Assembly: GCF_023078275.1 (NCBI RefSeq)
Contig: NC_062980.1
Location: forward strand, 15,146,783-15,210,782
DNA: 64,000 bases
Reading direction: 5' to 3'
Origin: Leguminivora glycinivorella
Lineage: Eukaryota > Arthropoda > Insecta > Lepidoptera > Tortricidae
In this document: positions 51,101 through 59,704 of the stretch, one piece after another
How the letters are laid out: each line of letters begins with the position of its first letter
Position numbering within the stretch: the stretch's first letter is position 1
Notes under the pieces: generated by a model
Databases searched by the model: none
Seen by the model: only the letters and a program-made list of their open reading frames with translations
Told to the model about the DNA's origin: nothing
Translations under genes and position numbers: made by a program

Positions 51101-54100
51101 TCCGTCTCGAACTTGCTAAGCTTGACGCACTGATGGAACTGGCAGTCGTCGATGACGACCACCGGTTTGCCGGAGCGCGCCGGGTCGCTGTCCGTGTTGC
51201 CGGAGATGCCACCTGAGAATTCAGTGGGGGGAATCGGATAATATTAATGGTGTAGGCATTTAGAATATGACTTATTCGACAGAAACAATTTTTTTTTATA
51301 CTACGTCGTCGGTAGCAAAGAATCACACAGGTCGCTTGATGGCAAGCAGTCACCATAACCTATGGATGCCTGCAACTCAAGGAACCGGTAGGAGGTAGGG
51401 CATAGCGAATGATATTCCGCTTTGTGTGGTAGGGCACAGCACAGCGGATATCGTCTCACTCGAATCTAGAGCAGAGCCCAACTGGGGTAGAACCTCCGCC
51501 TTACAGAAGACCGCAGCCAAATAGCACTAGACCCTACTCATAGTGTTGTGTTCCTGCCGGTGAGTAAGGCTGCCAGAGCTCAACGAGGGTGCGGTGTGCT
51601 GATGACGGGAGGACTTACGGAACTAACTTGTTCCGTCTATTTGTCCTTTGAGTCGTCGGCAACCCGAACCCTCCTTAGAAATTGTACACTCCTTTTTGCT
51701 GTGTACTTATATAACACAGCAAAAGGGAATGTACAAGTTTCTAATGGGGTGGCAACGCGCATGTGACACTGTTTGAGTTGCAGGCGTCCATAGGTTACGG
51801 TGACCGCTTTACATCAGGCGGGCCGTGTGCTTGTTTGCCACCGACGTAGTATTTAAAAAAAAAAAAAAACAATTAGAAAATTGTACACTCCTTTTTGCTG
51901 TGTTAAGTACACAGCAAAAAATATAATAGCAGACAGATCAGCGTACGTAGCCGAATGGCACAAACGCTCATCGCTCTTGCGTATTGGCGCGACAGAGCGT
52001 ATTGGCGCGACAGAACGCAGCGACTACCTCGCGCGGCAAACGGCCAATGTAGACTTTTCTTTGCTAACCGGATCCCCGACAGAACGAACAGTTTGCGTCT
52101 TGTCTGTCTGTCTGTCTGTCCGTCGTCGCGTCTGCAAACGGTCTGTCTGTCTGTCTGTCTTGCCTCTGTGTGTGTGTCTTTGTGGACGTAGCAGGCGGAA
52201 ATGATTTATTTTTTGTCTTTTAATTCCTTGTCAATGAATGTTAAATGTAAAATGTCACAGGTTTTGACTTACATACGTTCTATGTTCAATGGCGTCTGTG
52301 TGTGAGTTGTCATTCGACACCCCTGCTGGGGTGTGAGTGGCCCCTTCCGCGCTGGGCGCTGTGGGGGCTGTGTCGGGGCGCGCCCCATACATGTGGGGCG
52401 GTCTGACGCCGTCTTTTTGTGGACGGCTTGGCGATCCGGTGATTGCTAGCCCTACTGCTACCGGCCGTTATCCAACCCCGCGACCCCTAGCCACGGTGAT
52501 ACCGTTTGAGCGGGTTCAATGGCGTCTTCGATATGGCAATAAAATGTTAACACAACATTCAATATAGTTACAGGTTTCACAGGTTTGTCACAGGTTTTGT
52601 CACAGGTTTCTTTTTTAATACTACGTCGGTGGCAAACAAGCATACGGTCCGCCTGATGGAAAGTGGTCACCGTAACCTATGGACGCCTGCAACTCAAAGA
52701 GTGTCACATGCGCGTTGCCACCCCATTAGAATTCTTAGCCATGTTTCATGAAAATCGGTCTACTAAATCGCGGTCGCGGTTTTTCAAATTTTTAATTTCG
52801 TGGTTAGGTTAGTTGAGACCTACTTTATTGAGTCCAAATTCATCATATTAATAACCTTATACGTCGTAATTCAATTAAGTTCGTTATAATCTTAAACTTG
52901 ATATATCTATAAAGCAACTCACCATTCCCCTTGCCCTTGGCCTCCATGACGATCTTGTCGTTAATGCCGAACTTGCACTCTGGCATGCCCGATAGGTAAG
53001 ACTTCATCACCACCTTGCCAGCAACGTGGGCTGATAGCACTTGCCCTGTAACAATATCACACAAACACTCAACCAAAATAGCCTCAATACACCGAATTCA
53101 ATGTTACCCTGTAAAATAGGCCAAGTGCGAGTTGTACTCGCGTTGTAAGGGTTCCGTACACTACAAGAAGGGCTTAAGCGCCTCCTTTTTAGTAGGAACT
53201 TAAGTCGTTTTTGCGAATAATCGATATTTGAAAAATTGCACATTTCAGACGGAAATGTTTCCAGATACAGTTTTATTTTATCTTGGCAATGGTTTTGGAA
53301 ATAATAATGGCACTAAATTTTGCACAGAGACGTGGATGTTATGTAGAAACTTTTTTCAAATTCACAACTTTAGGAGTTTTGTTGCAGAATTATTATGACG
53401 TTCCACACGTTCACGAAGTGTCCTGGCACTCCTGGCAGGCAAGCATGGTCGCGCGATAAATAGGCTACCAGACTCATAGCGAATTTGGCACAATAAATAA
53501 TTGTCTTCTGTAGTATTTGACATAAAAAACCAATATTTATAAATTTTGGGTATTAAAAGTGTATGATGACTACGTATTTTCGATGAATAATGTGTGTAAT
53601 TTTTTTATTTATTTTGGCCACCGAAAACGCTGTCAGCGATGTAGTGACGTCATCGAACTCGAGTCAAAAATCTGATTGTGTATCTGACAAATGGAAATAC
53701 CGTACCTTGGGGCGACATGAGAAGGTTAACGTATTCCAGCACATCAAGGAACAGCTCATTGCGTCGGTATTTGATGCCCTCGCGCCTCCATCCGATTTGC
53801 CCTGTCACCTGTTGACAGAAGATTTAGATATTAATTGATGATGATAATTGAAGATTCAGATATGCAAATTGGCAGAGTAAATGCGGGAGTAGGAAAACCA
53901 CAAAATAAAAATTTTGAAATAACCCCCAACGGCCCCAACCGCAAATAGTGGACCGATTTTCATGAAACATGGCTAAGAACACTCCCAACTTACTCAGCTT
54001 TCAGACAAAAAAAATTCAAATCGGTTCATCCGTTCGGGAGCTACGATGCCACAGACACACACACAGACAGACAGACAGACAGACAGACAGACCCGTCGTT

Positions 54101-57100
54101 TTTGCGTCGGGGGTTAAAAAACATTCAGTTAAAAATGACGACCGGGATGTACAGGACATTATAGGAGACTGACAGACAAACAGACAGACAGACCCGTCGT
54201 TTTTGCGTCGGGGGACTCGGGGGTTAAAAAATATTCAGTTAAAAATGACGACCGGGATGTACAGGACAGTACATGATGGTGCTTTTTTTACGCACTAGTG
54301 CGAGAAGTGGTTCATTATATATCAGGTCGAAACTTCGGAGGGCCATCTGTTCTGAAAAACGTCGTACGATACACGTGCGAAAAGGAAATTCGTAACTCGT
54401 GTCGATTTAAAACACTCCCTTCAGTAGTAGTAGTAGTTTTAATTTATCGCCACTCGTTTCGAACTTCCTTTTTTTCACACTAGTATCGTGATGTTCTATT
54501 ATCTACTATTGTGTGGACTTGATGGATATTCTTTCCCATCAGAGAGTAGACAATATGAGCGTACCTGGGAGGTGATTTGAGCTTGTTCCTCCTTGGAGGC
54601 GGATTTGATGCCCTGCTGAGTGATGAATGTCTTCAGCACTCCTGTGTCCGAGTTCTGAGGATACCCGAAGTCCAGGATCTCTGCAAGATACACCAGCCTT
54701 CGTTCATCATTCTTTTTCCAAAAAACTAGTTTTTGCCCGCGACTTCGCTCGCGTTTGAAAGAGACAAAAAGTATCCTATGTCACTCTCCATCCCGTCAAC
54801 TATCTCCACTTAAAAAATCACGACAAATCGTCGCTCCGTTTTGCCGTGAAAGACGACAAACAAACAGACACAAACAGTACAAACACTGTCCCATTTTTAG
54901 GGTTCCGTAGTCAACTAGGAACCCTTATAGTTTCGCCATGTCTGTCTGTCCGTCCGTCCGTCCGCGGATAATCTCAGTAACCGTAAGCACTAGAAAGCTA
55001 AAATTTGGTACCAATAAGCCAAGCAATTTGGTAAGCTAAAATTTGGTATCAACCACGCCAACAAAGTGCAAAAATAAAAAATTGAAAAAAATGTTTTATT
55101 AGGGTACTCCCCCTACATGTAAAGTGGGAGCTGATATTTTTTTTCATTCCAACCCCAACGTGTGATATATTGTTGGATAGGTATTTAAAAATGAATAAGG
55201 GTTTACTAAGATCGTTTTTTGATAATATTAATATTTCCGGAAATAATCGCTCCTAAAGGAAAAAAAAGTGCGTCCCCCCCCTCTAATTTTTGAACCATAA
55301 GTTTAAAAAATATGAAAAGAATCACAAAAGTAGAACTTTATAAAGACTTTCTAGGAAAATTGTTTTGAACTTGATAGGTTCAGTAGTTTTTGAGAAAAAT
55401 TCGGAAAACTACGGAACCCTACACTGAGCGTGACCCGACACGCTCTTGGCCAGTTTTTAACCCATTCAGGGCCAGCAACTCAGCCTATGAGTCATGGTGG
55501 AACAGTTCCGCAGGGCCGATGACTCGCATGTGAGTCCTGAATAAATTCTGATTTAAACATAAACAAAACGTAATATAACGTAATAATGTAAGTATAGTTT
55601 GAGCTAACAACCATTTTCATAAGGTAATAATGAAAAAAACATTCTAAACATGTTTTTTTTTAGTGAAATGGGGTCGAGAATATTCAAGTTTGGTTTACTA
55701 TAAGTGTAATATAGTCAATATTCTGAAATTCGAGATACATACGTGTTGCAAGCAAATGGATGAATCCACATTTCAAAAATATTAATAATATATATATGCC
55801 TGAAGTTATAGACCCGACTCAAGGTATGGGTCACCGTGGCCTGGCGCTACTTGTAAAATCTACACATATTTTCATAGCACGCAAAAATAAACTTTATTGC
55901 ATTGTTTTAAAGCTTATTTCATGACGAAATTCGTTGCAAATTGTACCATTTTACAACGGATAACTGTTTGGATGGCAGCAAGCAACATTTCTAAGAACCA
56001 AACTTATTACCATGCTATATTTTTTGTTTCATTACAAAAACAGGGCGGCTTAAACAGTCACAAACTAAATAGTAATTATTGTATTATCATAAAAGTGTGT
56101 GACAAATATTTACAAGACAAGTTTTTTTCTAAACATTTGCGTGGTGTTTATAACAGTTTTTAAGTGCTCTATTGTTTCTATTATAATGACGTTTACCAAA
56201 ACAAAGATCATGACAGGCCACATGTAAGATTATCGGTGACACTTGGCCAATAAACAAAGAATGCACCTGAGCGGCGGCGGATTAAGCGGTCGTCTCATCT
56301 TTCACGTGGTATTTTTGACAAAAACTCAAGAAATTAAATATTAGGATGTATTTTAGAGTAATATGGGAAATTCTATTTAGTCATGATTTATTCGTTGGCG
56401 ACTTTATACTCGTCGCAGTGCTCTTCAGTGATTTCGTATTTTGTGATTTTTGTGACCTTGGCTATGGATGACTAGAAATATACATAATCACGCGCTAAGT
56501 TGCGGAATTTCATTATAAATATTTTTTAAATACTTTTCTGAACCGTATTATTAATTAATTATATGAGAATAACAGCATCCTCTTGACAATCATATATTTC
56601 TGGTCAGACTATAAAATGTTAATTCTTACAAATAGCAACAAATTAGTAAATACATTTATTTTGAATATGAACAGATAACAGTTGGTTCGTAAAAATGTTG
56701 CATAAGATTGTTCAACTGGCCGGATTCATAAGCGGCAATTTATTTTGCGTTCGCGCCAGGCCAGAGACCCATGAGCTGAGTCACGCGTTTTAGCTAAAAA
56801 CGGTTTGTATGGTGGCCCGGCGTGATGTGTACGCTCGACAGTCCTTGGCCATGAATGGGTTAATATTAGTATGGATACACAGACCAACCCCTATAGACAT
56901 CTATTACAAGACGACTCGCGGTGGCCAGCCTTCCTAGTATTTGCACTGATATAAGCGCGGGCGCTCGCCGTGCCCGATCAGTATCGACCGTATGGATAAT
57001 AATAAGGCAGTAGTATTCTTTTAAAGTTGTCCAAGGTATAAGAACAATACTATTTCTCAAAATCTCTTTCATTTTTTAAGTGGCCATATTTGGTAGGTAG

Positions 57101-58813
57101 TGAAGTGACATGTAATTTTATAATTTTTATAACTTGAAACTAGGACTGGGTTACTGGTCATGTGACTTACTTCTATATTACTAATCAGATAAGTATAAAT
57201 TTTATAAAATAGCAGGGATGGTTTAGCTTTAGTAACATTTTTTTTGCATATGTTAAAATGGAGGAGGCCGCATTGGACCGGGAACAGTGGAAATCCTTCC
57301 TAAGAGCCCTATGCTCCTGATGAGGACAATAGTATATAATCATCATCATAATCATGTTCAAATAGTAAGTATTAATTACATTTTTAGAATAAAAACCCTT
57401 TAAGGTTATGTCCATGATAATATGTGTCCAACAAATTAAGATTTAATTTAGCAACTAAGGCATAAAACTTGTTCATACCATCAAGCAGTTCATAGATAAG
57501 AACAAAGTTGTTCTTGATGTTCTCTTCGGAGATCTTGCCGAAGTAGGACTGCATCACATCAATGATCTTCAGGAGGAACTCAAACACCATGGCGGCGTTC
57601 ACATTCTGCTTTGTCACTGCTGCCAGCCATATGTTGGCTCGCTGGTAAAAAAAATAAGTTGTTTTTAAAATACTTCCAATGTACAGTTGTTGTGCTAACA
57701 TCAGGGCATTTTCGCGAAAAAAGATTCAAAAACTTTTTTTTCTAATATAGGTAAATTTAATGTTTTCCCTACAAAGAATCACGAGCCCTTTCGATCCTAC
57801 TAGCTGAAAAGAAGCATCCCGAATTTCATTTTTCCACTTTGACACCAAATTTAAAGACTTTATACAGCGGTTACAAAGTGGAAAGTAAGCAAAATAATAC
57901 AAAATTTTGGAACCATTTTTTTGTCTCTTGTTTTTTGTTCTAGATCGCAAGGGCTTGTGATTCTGAGTAGGAAAAACATAAAATTTACATACCTTAGAAA
58001 AAAATTTTTTTGAGATTCTTCTCGCGAAAATGCCCATCAATGGCATCTCTTAACCACTTAAGACTGAAGTGTTATTATATTCAATTGAATTGAATTGAAT
58101 TAACCACTTAAGACTGAAGTGTTATTATATGATAACCAGTTATGATCTTTAGCAAAGCATCAGAACAACTTTGAGATTACACAACATTTATATGTCAGTG
58201 GTTAAGGGTTAGGGGCACATACCATCCTAATAATGGAAGCAACAATATACAGTTGTAACTATGAAGCGCTACCATTTTATTGGTTAATCTGTCACACACA
58301 GGTATATTTTACTTCATTCATTCATTATATTTGTGCCATCTCTTGTGAATTCACCTGCAGTAAGATTTAAAATGGATTAGAATTCAAAGGCATCATTTTC
58401 AGCTTTAGAAAGCTTTATGACATCTCATCTCTGACTTCTTAGGCCGAACTTACACTATCATATATATTATGATCATAGATTCATAGATATGATCATATTT
58501 CTATGACAGTGGATTTTCGGCCCTAGGGGCAGTGTACAAGGTTCTTCAAGCCAACTTACCATGACCTCTGGAATATCTGGATATCCAACTGCTAGTTAAC
58601 AAGATGCTGTGCACTTCATAAAGGGAAACAACTTACCTTGATATGAAAGAACGAGGTCCTAGCAATGTTGGTGACGGGCGAGCGGACCTGCTGCCGCGCG
58701 TGTATCACGTTCACCCGGAACGCGTCCACGGCGTTCCGCCCGATGTCATCGCGGTACACCCGCGAGATCAGCACCTCCCCCTTGTGGTTGTACACGAACA
58801 ACCCCCCGATCAT
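48002..58813 (-). CDS. AP-2mu: AP-2 complex subunit mu (9 exons)
   Basis: This medium subunit of the AP-2 clathrin adaptor binds tyrosine-based sorting signals and phosphoinositides at the plasma membrane during endocytosis. Exons in transcript order: 58,637-58,813; 57,479-57,641; 54,565-54,680; 53,706-53,808; 52,923-53,045; 51,053-51,212; 50,099-50,306; 49,038-49,202; 48,002-48,109. All phases agree and give 440 residues, the usual length. The N-terminal longin-like domain starts MIGGLFVYNHKGEVLISR. The linker keeps QITSQVTGQIGW, whose threonine is the AAK1 phosphorylation site in mammals. The C-terminal domain runs from about 170 to YETRC at the end. A 3' splice site (TACAG) just before the ATG indicates a non-coding first exon upstream. 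Confidence 0.97.
48264..48489. mobile_element. PIF/Harbinger-type MITE, 226 bp, long arms
   Basis: GGCACTGGTCCCATCGCGAG and its complement form arms of roughly 95 bp with a few mismatches. TAA flanks both ends (48,261-48,263 and 48,490-48,492). It lies in the last AP-2 mu intron. Confidence 0.8.
48636..49014. mobile_element. fold-back element with about 120-bp arms
   Basis: The left arm holds TTATTTGTATAGGCATAGTT and AGTGACATCTAGCGACAATC; the right arm has the reverse complements in opposite order. The right end lies about 24 bp from the end of exon 8, inside the intron near its donor. The loop is AT-rich. Confidence 0.8.
49038..49202 (-). CDS. AP-2mu: AP-2 mu exon 8
   Basis: 165 nt in phase 0: ASENAIVWKIKRMAGMKETQ through EVPFAPSGFK, donor GTAAAA. 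Confidence 0.95.
49241..49402. mobile_element. MITE, GCTCGGCCGAGC family, copy 1
   Basis: AATAGCCCGGTCCACACAAA is mirrored by CTGTGTGGATCCGGCTATT. The centre carries the perfect palindrome GCTCGGCCGAGC. A related copy is at 61,312-61,440. It lies in AP-2 mu intron 7. Confidence 0.7.
49922..50050 (-). pseudogene. decayed copy of AP-2 mu exon 7 tail
   Basis: GGACAGAAGATCGAAGTTAA and TACCCAC are shared with exon 7, followed by AAATATAAG and a donor-like GTATTG. An in-frame TAG (50,014-50,016) and small deletions rule out coding use. It sits 49 bp past the end of the true exon. Confidence 0.85.
50099..50306 (-). CDS. AP-2mu: AP-2 mu exon 7
   Basis: 208 nt: YRTTKDISLPFRVIPLVREV through SGVQLICLKGKAKYK, donor GTACTG. 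It is conserved almost residue for residue in the family. Confidence 0.95.
50604..51010 (-). pseudogene. three decayed partial copies of AP-2 mu exon 6
   Basis: On the minus strand three blocks recall the exon 6 tail. They end at 50,938 (GAACTCGTGAG then GTCATT), 50,775 (TTTGAACTCATGAG then an intact GTGAGT) and 50,611 (TTTGAACTCATGAG then ATGAGT, donor lost). Each contains AGCATCTCTTTCAT or a close variant, and two contain GATGATTGCCAGTTCCAT. Deletions and frame breaks exclude coding use. Confidence 0.85.
51053..51212 (-). CDS. AP-2mu: AP-2 mu exon 6
   Basis: 160 nt: GISGNTDSDPARSGKPVVV then DDCQFHQCVKLSKFE and ISFIPPDGEFELM. The early part (ISGNTDSDPARS) is a lineage-variable loop; the rest is highly conserved. 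Decayed copies of its 3' part follow in the next intron. Confidence 0.95.
51285..51385. repeat. repeat K, copy (others at 51,780-51,855, 52,612-52,697, 24,880-24,930)
   Basis: TACTACGTCG and GGTCGCTTGATGGCAAGCAG, then CACCATAACCTATGGATGCC, recur with variation. The 51,780-51,855 copy is reversed. It is a common lepidopteran dispersed repeat. Confidence 0.6.
51680..51925. repeat. direct repeat pair around TTGCTGTGT palindrome
   Basis: AAATTGTACACTCCTTTTTG occurs at about 51,678 and again at about 51,878, each followed by a GCTGTGT...ACACAGC hairpin. A reversed repeat K lies between them. Confidence 0.55.
51945..52030. mobile_element. MITE family D, truncated copy 3
   Basis: ACGTAGCCGAATGGCACAAA then CGTATTGGCGCGACAGAGCG, in which the last phrase is tandemly doubled. 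The right end is missing. Confidence 0.55.
52315..52505. other. GC-rich island of unknown origin in AP-2 mu intron 5
   Basis: About 190 bp rich in GGGGC and CCGCG words, in contrast with AT-rich flanks. No coding homology or element ends are recognised. It may be part of a transposon. Confidence 0.4.
52923..53045 (-). CDS. AP-2mu: AP-2 mu exon 5
   Basis: 123 nt: QVLSAHVAGKVVMKSYLSGM through KIVMEAKGKGN, in the signal-binding domain, donor GTGAGT. Confidence 0.95.
53706..53808 (-). CDS. AP-2mu: AP-2 mu exon 4 (phosphorylated linker)
   Basis: 103 nt: VTGQIGWRREGIKYRRNELF through NLLMSPQ. The threonine at about residue 154 corresponds to mammalian Thr156. Confidence 0.95.
53885..54275. repeat. 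repeat L with CAGA microsatellite, tail duplicated
   Basis: CATGAAACATGGCTAAGAAC precedes a CAGACAGA run and CCCGTCGTTTTTGCGTCGGG. The end of the unit (CAGA run through ATGACGACCGGGATGTACAG) is repeated once more at 54,170-54,272. It lies in AP-2 mu intron 3. Confidence 0.65.
54565..54680 (-). CDS. AP-2mu: AP-2 mu exon 3
   Basis: 116 nt: EILDFGYPQNSDTGVLKTF through EEQAQITSQ, donor GTACGC. The end of this exon and the next form the regulatory linker. Confidence 0.95.
54896..55456 (+). mobile_element. repeat family G, copy 2
   Basis: Collinear with 12,003-12,536, with a short internal duplication near 55,010-55,040. It ends TTGGCCAGTTTT, directly at the left boundary of the piggyBac-type element. 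Confidence 0.75.
55461..56859. mobile_element. piggyBac-type non-autonomous element, 1.4 kb
   Basis: Flanked by TTAA at 55,457-55,460 and 56,860-56,863, with ends CCCATTCAGGGCC and GGCCATGAATGGG, inverted with one mismatch. TTAA duplication plus CCC/GGG ends is the known piggyBac signature. The interior has no transposase frame. It sits in AP-2 mu intron 2 and abuts repeat G. Confidence 0.8.
56864..57478. other. intronic stretch, nothing firmly recognised
   Basis: AP-2 mu intron 2 between the piggyBac-type element and exon 2. Mostly AT-rich; the GACTCGCGGTGGCCAGC portion resembles 19,745-19,765 and may be another dispersed repeat. Confidence 0.35.
57479..57641 (-). CDS. AP-2mu: AP-2 mu exon 2
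   Basis: 163 nt: RANIWLAAVTKQNVNAAMVF through VLIYELLD, donor GTATGA, phase 1 at its end. Confidence 0.95.
57642..58636. other. AP-2 mu intron 1, with a short direct repeat
   Basis: TTAACCACTTAAGACTGAAG begins at about 58,050 and again at about 58,100, separated by four GAATT-like units. Nothing else was recognised. Confidence 0.5.
58637..58813 (-). CDS. AP-2mu: AP-2 mu exon 1 (start)
   Basis: 59 codons, MIGGLFVYNHKGEVLISR through ARTSFFHIK, donor GTAAGT. It is strongly GC-rich at third positions compared with the AT-rich surroundings. The ATG follows a TACAG acceptor, so a 5' non-coding exon is expected. Confidence 0.95.
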
Positions 58814-59605
58814 CTTGACTGTACCCTACAAGTTGCCAAATGTCAGTTTTGATGGGCGGATACCCTCACTTACTACTTTTTTCAGACTTTTTCAATTCAA
58901 ATACATACGAGAACATTATTACCAATAGAACAATAGCTATAAGAGTACAATAAGACCGATAAAAAATGTAAAAGACAGGATATGACCAATAGATCCGATA
59001 GGACACCATTAACGAACTTACTAGATATTTCGCCTGCAGTCACGTACCTGCTATCCTTTGGATACAAACATTAGGTGTTAGTATTTAAATATCTGACTAA
59101 ATACTAATGAGGATTGACGAGTTACAGCATTTTTAATTGTATTTCGGTCAATCGAAGAAGATGATGCCCGCCCCCAAAAATGAAACGTCAATACTGTCAA
59201 CAGATAATATAATATCGTCCGTTTCGTGGGGGCCGAAAAGGAAGAGAAAATGAAAATGAAAATATTCTGGATGCACAAATTCACAATTAAAATAATTCAT
59301 GAGAAAACTGAATATGAGGAATAATTTACAATTAAATCAATTGGTTTCAGTTGATTATTAAATTGAATACGATTATTAACTTGAACGCATCAATAAGTCA
59401 CAGACAAAATTTGAAAGGACGAAAAACGTTCTATGTTGCTTGTGGTGCGGGAATTGGGTCGATTATGTCATGGCGGGTTAGATGTTTTCGGCACTTGATT
59501 CAATAAGATTTGTTTTGAATTACGCCGTCAATGATCCCGTCGTGTACTTTATTGTTTAAAACTACACCTGATTATTTAGTATTGATCATTTCGTAAACAA
59601 TTCAA
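58814..59605. promoter_or_regulatory. shared divergent promoter of AP-2 mu and CTDNEP1-like gene
   Basis: The two start codons lie 792 bp apart on opposite strands, with no transposon recognised between them. An AP-2 mu 5' non-coding exon must lie here, because a splice acceptor precedes its ATG. No TATA box is evident, as usual for housekeeping genes. The start sites cannot be fixed from sequence alone. Confidence 0.5.
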
Positions 59606-59704
59606 ATGCTGAAACAATTGCAAATGGGCCTTCGCGCGTTTATGCTCCTTGCTTCGAAAGTATGGAGTTGTGTTTGTTATATGTTTAAGAAGCAATACCG
59701 AGCG
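59606..59704 (+). CDS. CTDNEP1: CTDNEP1-like exon 1 (start, membrane anchor)
   Basis: 33 codons ending KKQYRA in phase 0 at donor GTAATT. The hydrophobic helix and following basic residues align with human family members at the same distance from the QYQ motif. Confidence 0.82.

Noticed and set aside
55897..56163. 88-codon frame inside the piggyBac-type element as transposase
   Set aside because: No resemblance to piggyBac transposase motifs and too short.
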